Shown: positions 35,525 to 41,399 of the stretch, piece by piece | How the letters are laid out: each line of letters opens with the position of its first letter | Position numbering within the stretch: position 1 is the first letter of the stretch | Origin: an uncultured Prochlorococcus sp. | GTDB lineage: Bacteria > Cyanobacteriota > Cyanobacteriia > PCC-6307 > Cyanobiaceae | Reading direction: 5' to 3' | DNA length: 41,399 nucleotides | Assembly (NCBI GenBank): GCA_902525585.1 | Contig: CABZHQ010000016.1 | Coordinates: 1 to 41,399, forward strand | Translations under genes and position numbers: made by a program | Notes under the pieces: model-generated | What the model saw: only the letters and a program-made list of their open reading frames with translations | Told to the model about the DNA's origin: nothing | The model's database searches: none

Positions 35525-35803
35525 ATGCAAATGGTTGAAGAAGAAGTAAACAACATTGATATGATGGGTCTCTCAGCAAGAGAGATGGAAATCATTGATC
35601 TCGTAGCTGATGGGCTTACAAATCAAGAAATTGCGGTAAAACTAACTATTAGTAAAAGAACTGTTGATAATCATGTAAGTAATATGTTTACAAAAACTGG
35701 TTCTAAAAACAGAGTAGCACTTTTGAATTGGGCAATGGACAATGGCAAGATTTGTAGAGATGGATTTAATTGTTGTACGCTTCCAGACTCTGATCAAGAT
35801 TAG
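35525..35803 (+). CDS. stand-alone LuxR-type regulator, PedR-like
   Basis: This 92-aa protein consists of a single GerE/LuxR HTH (about residues 15-75: LSAREMEIIDLVADGLTNQEIAVKLTISKRTVDNHVSNMF) and a short cysteine-containing tail (Cys77, Cys83, Cys84; NCCTLP). There is no receiver or ligand domain. It resembles PedR of Synechocystis as I recall it, a small redox-responsive LuxR regulator acting downstream of photosynthetic electron transport through thioredoxin-sensitive cysteines. The C-terminal cysteines fit that model. Its 3' end overlaps the convergent 62-aa gene by 38 bases. Confidence 0.8.
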   Translation: MQMVEEEVNNIDMMGLSAREMEIIDLVADGLTNQEIAVKLTISKRTVDNHVSNMFTKTGSKNRVALLNWAMDNGKICRDGFNCCTLPDSDQD

Positions 35804-35954
35804 TATTAACTTTTACTTTTTTTGTCTCATTGGCCAAATCTATTAGGCAATAATTTGTAGATCCTAATTCGAATAGTTCAGCATATGCAATACATGCATC
35901 TTTGTCTGAATCAACAAATCTCAATATTCCTTCTTTGTCGTAAAGACCATACAT
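35766..35954 (-). CDS. 62-aa conserved-looking small protein, unknown
   Basis: MYGLYDKEGILRFVDSDKDA begins a compact 62-aa protein with two predicted strands, then a helix (CIAYAELFELG) and a final strand (CLIDL). It looks like a small soluble domain, not random sequence, and starts cleanly at ATG 35954. The last 12 codons are antisense to the PedR-like gene's cysteine tail. I do not recognise a family. There is no catalytic motif. Confidence 0.6.
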   Translation of the reverse strand: MYGLYDKEGILRFVDSDKDACIAYAELFELGSTNYCLIDLANETKKVKVNTNLDQSLEAYNN

Positions 35955-35997
35955 GTGAAGAAAATAAAATTATATAGCTTAAATATAAAGAGAATAT

Positions 35998-36017
35998 AAA
36001 GGATGAGAGGCTCCTTT
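35998..36017 (-). terminator. candidate terminator of the gltA-ndh-nadK-CYTH run
   Basis: On the minus strand AAAGGA and TCCTTT pair across an 8-base loop, 26 bases after the CYTH stop codon, followed by a T-rich but interrupted stretch. It would be the end of a long leftward transcript. Confidence 0.35.
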
Positions 36018-36043
36018 GACTAGGTACTTTTCAAAGTTGTTAA

Positions 36044-36517
36044 TTAGTCTTCTTTCCACTCTGAAAAAGGATTGTTAGCGAGACTGAAATTGGAGTAATG
36101 GGTTAGCCCAGTAATTTCTTTTGAAATAAAGGATGGAAGAACTAACTCTTCCTCTTCATTAGAAAGTTCAATTTCTGCAATTTCAAGTGGATAATTATTT
36201 TCTTTAAAGCAATCTATAATCCAAGATTTTTTTTCAATTTCTAGAAAGTATCTATCTTTTTTAATTGTGTTTGAAAGATTTGACATTATTGTTTCAGCAT
36301 CGCTTCGTGGAATGGAGTATTCAAATTCAAAGTTGGTAAAACCCTTGATATGTTTTTTAAGTGTAATTTTAGAGTTTTTGCCTATAAGTCTTACTCTAAT
36401 AATCCAACCATCTAAACTTTTGGAAAAATATCCTTGTTCAATATAAACTTTTTTATTTATGAATTCTTTCCAATTATCATTTTTTATAAGAAATCTTCTT
36501 TCTATCTCAAAGGCCAT
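36044..36517 (-). CDS. CYTH-domain protein (triphosphate tunnel metalloenzyme family)
   Basis: This 157-aa protein has the CYTH start EIERRFLI at residues 4-11, then IEQGYF, IRVRLIGKNSKITLKK and FEFEYSIP, the alternating basic/acidic strands that line the triphosphate tunnel, and PLEIAEIELSNEEEE near the end. Bacterial members of this short type hydrolyse tripolyphosphate or other triphosphates with a divalent metal. The signature ExExK here ends in Arg. It starts one base after the nadK stop, so it is translated from the same message. Confidence 0.88.
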   Translation of the reverse strand: MAFEIERRFLIKNDNWKEFINKKVYIEQGYFSKSLDGWIIRVRLIGKNSKITLKKHIKGFTNFEFEYSIPRSDAETIMSNLSNTIKKDRYFLEIEKKSWIIDCFKENNYPLEIAEIELSNEEEELVLPSFISKEITGLTHYSNFSLANNPFSEWKED

Positions 36518-37429
36518 TTAATTTTTGAAATTTTTTGGAGACAAATCGCCTTTCCAATCTAGTTTTTTTATTAAGGTATTGTAGTAACTTGTGCTTTTTT
36601 TAAACTTTATTATTTTGCAGGGTGATTTCCCTCTCTTGATCTCACAATAATAATTTTCCTTAATGGTCATACATTTTGAACCGTCAGTCCATAATTTAAT
36701 TTCCCCTTTACTTTTTTTTACTGGCTTAATGATTACCTTACTTGTATTAGGTATGACGATTGGTCTACTAGCCAAACTCATTGGGCATATAGGGTTAATT
36801 ATCATTCCATCTATACTAGGGTGTACTATTGGACCTCCTGCAGCCATTGAGTAGGCTGTTGAACCCGTGGTTGTAGATACAATCAATCCATCACCTTTAT
36901 ATTCATTTACCTTCTCATTATCTATTTCAATTTGTATTTGGTTGGTCGGAGAAATATCTTCTTCAACGGATTTAAAATAAAAATCATTTAAGGCGTTATA
37001 GCTTTTTATGATTTTTTTCTCAGTACTTGTCCCCTCAATACAAACATTACAATTTAATCTATTACGAAAGTCAATTTTATATTCTTCGTTTTCAAGGATT
37101 TCAATAAAAGATTTGTCAAATAAAAAATCTTTTTCTTGAGTAAGGAAACCCAGATTACCACCAATATTAATGCTCAACAAAGGAATATCATAATCAGCTA
37201 AAGCATTTGCACATTTTAGGAAGGTTCCATCTCCACCAAGAACTATGCCAATATTTGGTTGTGATTCTGAATTAGTAAAATATTTTTCAATTTCATCTTT
37301 ATGAAAATTACTTTCAATCCTGTTTGATTTGATATTTTTTGCTTTAAGAACTTCTTCACAGAATTTTGAAGCCTCTTGAGCTATAGAACTATCTGAACGA
37401 TATACAATAAGCACTAATGAAAGTTTCAT
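36518..37429 (-). CDS. nadK: NAD kinase
   Basis: This 303-aa enzyme phosphorylates NAD to NADP. It has the GGDGTFLK motif (Asp67), the [12 protein letters not shown] segment, ALNDFYF (the NE/D motif), and the glycine-rich [26 protein letters not shown]. The end [15 protein letters not shown] is also conserved. It lies 9 bases downstream of ndhE, in the same direction as the ndhAIGE genes, which is meaningful because NDH-1 and photosynthesis turn over the NADP pool. Confidence 0.94.
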   Translation of the reverse strand: MKLSLVLIVYRSDSSIAQEASKFCEEVLKAKNIKSNRIESNFHKDEIEKYFTNSESQPNIGIVLGGDGTFLKCANALADYDIPLLSINIGGNLGFLTQEKDFLFDKSFIEILENEEYKIDFRNRLNCNVCIEGTSTEKKIIKSYNALNDFYFKSVEEDISPTNQIQIEIDNEKVNEYKGDGLIVSTTTGSTAYSMAAGGPIVHPSIDGMIINPICPMSLASRPIVIPNTSKVIIKPVKKSKGEIKLWTDGSKCMTIKENYYCEIKRGKSPCKIIKFKKSTSYYNTLIKKLDWKGDLSPKNFKN

Positions 37430-37438
37430 TTAATGCTT

Positions 37439-37759
37439 TTACCATTTTAATAAATTAAAACTTTCCATATCGACAGTCACCCTATTCCTGTAAAGAGATA
37501 ACAATATAGCTAATCCAACTGCTGCTTCTGCGGCAGCAACAGTAATCACAAAAATTGTAAAAACTTGTCCCTGAATTAAATTATTATCAATATAGGAAGA
37601 AAACGCCATCAAGTTTATATTTACCGCATTGAGCATTAATTCAATGCTCATAAGAACTCTGACTGCATTTCTGCTATTTAATAATCCCCAAATACCAATG
37701 CAAAATAGTGCTGAAGAAACTATTAAAAAAGCTTGAAGAGGAATTGATTCTAAATTCAT
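37439..37759 (-). CDS. ndhE: NAD(P)H-quinone oxidoreductase subunit 4L (NdhE/NuoK)
   Basis: This 106-aa, three-helix membrane subunit has conserved glutamates in the second and third helices ([13 protein letters not shown] and [13 protein letters not shown]), required for proton pumping in NuoK homologues. Length is normal. It is third after ndhI and ndhG in the leftward ndhAIGE set, with 18 bases between it and ndhG. Confidence 0.95.
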   Translation of the reverse strand: MNLESIPLQAFLIVSSALFCIGIWGLLNSRNAVRVLMSIELMLNAVNINLMAFSSYIDNNLIQGQVFTIFVITVAAAEAAVGLAILLSLYRNRVTVDMESFNLLKW

Positions 37760-37777
37760 AATAAGAAAGGTGAAAGA

Positions 37778-38377
37778 TTAATTTTTATTTGTAAGTAATG
37801 GTTCTGATGATTTTTCAATTAACTCTTGATCAACAGGTAGTCCTGTCGAAATATCTTTGCTCATTACATCTCTTCTAGCTAAAACAATAGCCCCAATCAT
37901 TGCAATTAAAAGTAAGACTGAAGCTACTTCAAATGGGAGTAAATAATCACTAAAAAGATGTTCACCAATCCTAATAGTTGATTCTTCTCCAATAGAGTTT
38001 TGAGGACTTGATAAGCTCCATACATTTGTCAAGTCAACTCTTATTAAGAGGCTTAGAAGGGTTAAACATATCAATGTTGATATAACTCTTCTCGATTTAA
38101 TGTCATTAATAGGCTTTAAATCTTCTTTTTTATTGACTAACATTATTGCAAAAATTATTAATACATTCACTGCACCCACATAAACTAAAACTTGAGCTGC
38201 AGCAACAAAACTTGCATTTAATAGAAGATATAATCCTGCAACACTCATGAAAACTCCACCAAGCAGAAATGCTGAATAAACAATACTTTCGAGCAACACA
38301 ACACCAAGTGCTCCAATAATGACAACTAAAGATAAAACTGTAAAACAAATAAATTGTGTTGTTATGGCAATGGACAT
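37778..38377 (-). CDS. ndhG: NAD(P)H-quinone oxidoreductase chain 6 (NdhG/NuoJ)
   Basis: This 199-aa membrane subunit has five helices. GVVLLESIVYSAFLLGGVFMSVAGLYLLLNASFVAAAQVLVYVGAVNVLIIFAIML covers the conserved first three, and LLIAMIGAIVLARRD marks the fifth. The polar C-terminal tail (DVMSKDISTGLPVDQ onward) is short. It lies 13 bases downstream of ndhI. Confidence 0.95.
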   Translation of the reverse strand: MSIAITTQFICFTVLSLVVIIGALGVVLLESIVYSAFLLGGVFMSVAGLYLLLNASFVAAAQVLVYVGAVNVLIIFAIMLVNKKEDLKPINDIKSRRVISTLICLTLLSLLIRVDLTNVWSLSSPQNSIGEESTIRIGEHLFSDYLLPFEVASVLLLIAMIGAIVLARRDVMSKDISTGLPVDQELIEKSSEPLLTNKN

Positions 38378-38390
38378 AAATTAATCTAAA

Positions 38391-39017
38391 TTAATTGTTT
38401 GGAGTAGAAACTTTATCTTTATTTTCATTGGGTTCAGGCCTCATCCAATCATAAACTTCTTCCGGTAATTTACCAACTCTTGCATCTGAAGCTGGTGTTT
38501 CATGAGGGTCCATGACACCTTTAGGAAGATAGGCAAGTTCTCTTAGAGGTTTAACTGAAGGATCTGTTGTAACATTTGTGGGTAGTCTGCCAAGTGCGAC
38601 ATTATCGAAATTTAAATTGTGTCTGTCAAAAGTAGCTAATTCATATTCTTCGGTCATTGACAGACAATTAGTTGGGCAATATTCAACACAATTTCCGCAA
38701 AAAATACAAACTCCAAAATCTATTGAATAATTTCTAAGTTCCTTTTTTTTGGTTTCTTTATTCATTACCCAATCAACTACTGGGAGATTTATGGGACATA
38801 CTCTCACACAAACTTCACAAGCAATACATTTATCAAATTCATAATGTATCCTTCCTCTATATCTTTCAGAAGGTATTAATTTTTCATATGGATATTGAAC
38901 AGTAACTGGTCTTCTTCGAAGATGATCAAAAGTTACCGATATACCATTGTATAAATATTTGCCAGCATTAAATGCTTCTTTGATATAGGTATTTATTTGT
39001 TGAAGGAAATTGTTCAT
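38391..39017 (-). CDS. ndhI: NAD(P)H-quinone oxidoreductase subunit I (NdhI)
   Basis: This 208-aa peripheral subunit has two [4Fe-4S] clusters: Cys64, 67, 70, 74 ([12 protein letters not shown]) and Cys104, 107, 110, 114 ([12 protein letters not shown]). The N-terminal amphipathic part contains the [29 protein letters not shown] segment typical of the cyanobacterial/plastid protein. It is preceded by ndhA across a 68-base gap that contains a perfect 10-bp hairpin. Confidence 0.95.
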   Translation of the reverse strand: MNNFLQQINTYIKEAFNAGKYLYNGISVTFDHLRRRPVTVQYPYEKLIPSERYRGRIHYEFDKCIACEVCVRVCPINLPVVDWVMNKETKKKELRNYSIDFGVCIFCGNCVEYCPTNCLSMTEEYELATFDRHNLNFDNVALGRLPTNVTTDPSVKPLRELAYLPKGVMDPHETPASDARVGKLPEEVYDWMRPEPNENKDKVSTPNN

Positions 39018-39062
39018 TTCGAAGAATTTACTTAGTTATTTTATTTTAGTGGAATAATTTTG

Positions 39063-39086
39063 AATTTAAGTATTTTTACTTAAATT
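39063..39086 (-). other. perfect 10-bp hairpin between ndhA and ndhI
   Basis: AATTTAAGTA (39063-39072) and TACTTAAATT (39077-39086) are perfect complements around a 4-base loop, touching the ndhA stop codon. No T run follows in the direction of transcription. An mRNA processing or stability element is more likely than a terminator, because ndhI, ndhG and ndhE continue downstream. Confidence 0.55.
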
Positions 39087-40204
39087 TAACCACCAAAGAA
39101 TTGCGGAAAAGCAAGTTTTAATCCTGCTGTTATCAAAAGATTAGCAAGAGAAATTGGCAGAAGAAACTTCCATCCTAGATCTAAGAGTTGATCAATTCTT
39201 ACTCTAGGAGTTGTCCAACGTAATAATATTGCAATAAAAACTAAAAGATATGCTTTCAGTACAGTCATTACAATTCCAATTGATGCAGTGAAAACCTGTA
39301 TAAAGGGGGCATTAATAGGTAAATTAAGAAACTTAGCTATTAATTCAACTGGAATAGGAAAACCCCATCCTCCCAAATAAAGTATTGATACTAATAAAGC
39401 GGAAAGAATTAAATTAATGTAACTACCCAGGTAGAACAATGCGAATTTCATCCCTGCATATTCAGTTTGATATCCCGCAACTAATTCTTCTTCAGCTTCG
39501 GGTAAGTCAAACGGAAGTCTCTCACATTCTGCAAGAGCACAAATCCAAAAGACTATAAAACCAACTGGTTGTCTCCATATATTCCAACTTAGGATTCCAG
39601 CACCACTTTGTTGGTTGACAATGTCAACAGTACTTAAAGAATTTGTCATTAGTACGATAGCCAGTACAGATAAAGCTAATGGAATTTCATAACTTATTGA
39701 TTGAGCCGCTGCTCTTAAACCTCCTAATAAAGAATACTTATTATTTGATGCGTATCCGCTCATAAGAAGGCCAATTGGCTGAATACTGCTTAAAGCAATC
39801 CATAGGAAAATGCCAATGCCAACGTTACTTATTAAAAGGTTTTGTCCAAAAGGAACAATTAGCCAGGACAGAATCACTGGGACAAGAACTAATATAGGTC
39901 CTGCAGTGAAGAGAATCCCATCCGCTTTGGCAGGAATAATATCTTCTTTGACAAGTAACTTAAGACCATCTGCAATTGGTTGGAGGACGCCGAGCGCTCC
40001 AGCATATTCTGGACCTATTCTTTGTTGAGCAGCAGCAGATATTTTTCTTTCAAGCCAAACTGTTACTAAAACGCCAACAACTGCCGCTACCAAAACCAAA
40101 AGCATAGGAAGAGGGAGCCATATTATATGAGCGATTTCGCCTGAAAGGCCAAAACCTTTTAAGAATTCATTAAAACTATATTCGAGATCTAATCCGTATT
40201 CCAA
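39086..40204 (-). CDS. ndhA: NAD(P)H-quinone oxidoreductase subunit 1 (NdhA/NuoH)
   Basis: This 372-aa membrane subunit with about eight helices forms the quinone site with the peripheral arm. Conserved parts are [62 protein letters not shown] and [40 protein letters not shown]. Length is typical of cyanobacteria. It heads the ndhAIGE set; gltA lies 75 bases upstream on the same strand. Confidence 0.96.
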   Translation of the reverse strand: MEYGLDLEYSFNEFLKGFGLSGEIAHIIWLPLPMLLVLVAAVVGVLVTVWLERKISAAAQQRIGPEYAGALGVLQPIADGLKLLVKEDIIPAKADGILFTAGPILVLVPVILSWLIVPFGQNLLISNVGIGIFLWIALSSIQPIGLLMSGYASNNKYSLLGGLRAAAQSISYEIPLALSVLAIVLMTNSLSTVDIVNQQSGAGILSWNIWRQPVGFIVFWICALAECERLPFDLPEAEEELVAGYQTEYAGMKFALFYLGSYINLILSALLVSILYLGGWGFPIPVELIAKFLNLPINAPFIQVFTASIGIVMTVLKAYLLVFIAILLRWTTPRVRIDQLLDLGWKFLLPISLANLLITAGLKLAFPQFFGG

Positions 40205-40279
40205 AATTTTTATGTTATTTACTTAATAGATTAACTCTTCACAAACAATATGTGTGTTTTTTATGAAAAGCTGCAAATA

Positions 40280-41399
40280 TTATTCTCTACTTTCTAAGCT
40301 GATCCAATCTCTTGGTGCTGAACCTGTATAGATTTGCGATGGTCTGAAAATTCTATTTGCTCCAAGTTGCTCTCTCCAATGAGCTAACCAACCAGCCACT
40401 CTAGATATGGCAAAAATTGGAGTAAATAAATCGCGAGGAATACCAAGTTTTCTATAAACAAGGCCAGAATAAAAATCCACGTTAGGGAATATACCCTTAG
40501 GTCCAAGTCTTGATATTGCCTCTGCCTCAAGTGATTTAGCAACTTCATACATTTCATCTGCTCCAAATCTTATAAAAAGTTCTTCTGCAAGTTTTTGAAG
40601 AATTATTGCTCTGGGATCTTTGACTTTATATTCTCTGTGGCCAAAGCCCATTATCTTACTTTTATTTTTTATTGCATTATCTAAAAAAGACCCAGCATTT
40701 TCTGGGGTTTTAATCTCTTCTAACATCGCAATCACATCCTCGTTTGCTCCTCCATGCAATGGGCCAGCTAAGGTTCCTACTGCAGAGGCGATGACAGCAT
40801 ATGGATCTGTAAGAGTACTTGCAGTCACTCTAGCGCTAAATGTACTTGCGTTTAAACTATGTTCGGCATGTAGAATTAAACACCTATCAAAAACTTTTGC
40901 GGCTATAGGATCTTGTTCTTTTTCAGTCAACATGTAGAGAAAATTTGATGAGTAAGTTAGATCATCTCTAGGTTGAATTGGGTCTTGTCCTTTTCTAATA
41001 AGTTGGAACGCTGCAATCATTGTGGGTATTTTTGCTATTAGTCTTATGACTGCGTTGTAGATGTAATTAGGATCATCTATTGCTCTACGCGAATAGAAGA
41101 GCCCCAAAGAAGCTGCGCTAGATTGAAGAGCATCCATAGGATGACCAGTTGCAGGGAAACATTTCATCATATCTCTAACTCTAAAACTTAACCTTCGATG
41201 CATCTGAACTTCTTGTTCGAAATCTCTTAGTTGAATAGCTGTGGGCAATTCACCCCAAATCAATAGGTAAGCGGTTTCCAAAAAACTGCTTTTTTTGGAT
41301 AGTTCCTCAATGGAATAGCCTCTGTACAATAATTTACCTTTGTTGCCGTCAATATCACATATGGATGAATTAGTAACTGGGACACCCTCTAATCCTGGT
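40280..41399 (-). CDS. gltA: citrate synthase, N-terminus cut off at the window edge
   Basis: The frame is open to the right edge, so the start is outside the window. About 373 residues are visible, beginning PGLEGVPVTNSSICDIDGNKG and continuing with YRGYSIEELS. The active-site segments LHAEHSLNASTFSAR, GPLHGGANE and GFGHREYKVKDPRA are all present (catalytic His in HGGANE and GHREY; Asp in the last part of the chain). The C-terminus has the APRDWISLESRE ending. The enzyme makes citrate from oxaloacetate and acetyl-CoA, feeding 2-oxoglutarate for nitrogen assimilation. It is upstream of ndhA. Confidence 0.95.
   Translation of the reverse strand, partial: PGLEGVPVTNSSICDIDGNKGKLLYRGYSIEELSKKSSFLETAYLLIWGELPTAIQLRDFEQEVQMHRRLSFRVRDMMKCFPATGHPMDALQSSAASLGLFYSRRAIDDPNYIYNAVIRLIAKIPTMIAAFQLIRKGQDPIQPRDDLTYSSNFLYMLTEKEQDPIAAKVFDRCLILHAEHSLNASTFSARVTASTLTDPYAVIASAVGTLAGPLHGGANEDVIAMLEEIKTPENAGSFLDNAIKNKSKIMGFGHREYKVKDPRAIILQKLAEELFIRFGADEMYEVAKSLEAEAISRLGPKGIFPNVDFYSGLVYRKLGIPRDLFTPIFAISRVAGWLAHWREQLGANRIFRPSQIYTGSAPRDWISLESRE

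Noticed and set aside
40620..40937. 105-codon + strand ORF opposite gltA
   Set aside because: Antisense to the conserved citrate synthase core; long only because the opposite frame lacks stops.

Overview
The window looks like core chromosome of a high-light type marine Prochlorococcus or a very close relative. The evidence is the strongly AT-rich DNA, very short intergenic spacers, cyanobacterial NDH-1 subunits (NdhO, NdhM, NdhF, NdhD, NdhA, NdhI, NdhG, NdhE), Ycf3, Ycf34, RpaA, RpaB, RbcR, and plant-type carotene desaturases. No insertion sequence, prophage gene, integrase, CRISPR array or rRNA was seen. The genus call rests on recalled gene content and protein similarity, not on a search.

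Layout. 1-5.3 kb: end of an SRPBCC protein, zeta-carotene desaturase crtQ, an IscA/HesB-type protein, a TPR protein, an LpxB-related protein, a small membrane protein, an SDR-type epimerase and ndhO. 5.3-8.2 kb: a J-domain protein with cysK, then a UPF0367-type protein with an ABC ATPase, then tRNA-Asn. 8.2-9.3 kb: the only loose stretch, with a terminator, an 80-bp imperfect tandem duplication, an orphan 119-aa gene and a perfect inverted repeat. 9.3-16 kb: rpaA; a leftward set of copper P-type ATPase, tmk and holB; ycf3; radA. 16-20.8 kb: rpaB followed without a gap by lipid synthesis genes plsX-fabH-fabD-plsC. 20.8-26.9 kb: tsaB, ycf34, a CCA/poly(A) polymerase, an RRM protein, crtP-crtB, ndhM and a DUF3172-like protein. 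26.9-33.3 kb: rbcR, a Z-ISO-like NnrU protein, ndhF, ndhD and scpA. 33.4-41.4 kb: a sugar nucleotidyltransferase, metF, a PedR-like LuxR regulator, a 62-aa protein, and a leftward run gltA(partial)-ndhA-I-G-E-nadK-CYTH.

How it fits together. Phytoene synthase, phytoene desaturase, a probable 15-cis-zeta-carotene isomerase and zeta-carotene desaturase cover nearly the whole route from GGPP towards lycopene; only the final prolycopene isomerase is not seen here. Eight NDH-1 subunits with RbcR and NAD kinase tie the region to cyclic electron flow, carbon fixation and NADPH supply. The redox/light regulators RpaA, RpaB and a PedR-like protein are all present.

The most interesting points are: PlsX carries a long Ala/Ser/Val/Asn repeat extension that looks membrane- or lipid-associating; almost every convergent gene pair is abutting or overlapping, with no obvious room for terminators; the Z-ISO candidate sits beside rbcR and ndhF; and the repeat-bearing gap after tRNA-Asn contrasts sharply with the compact surroundings.
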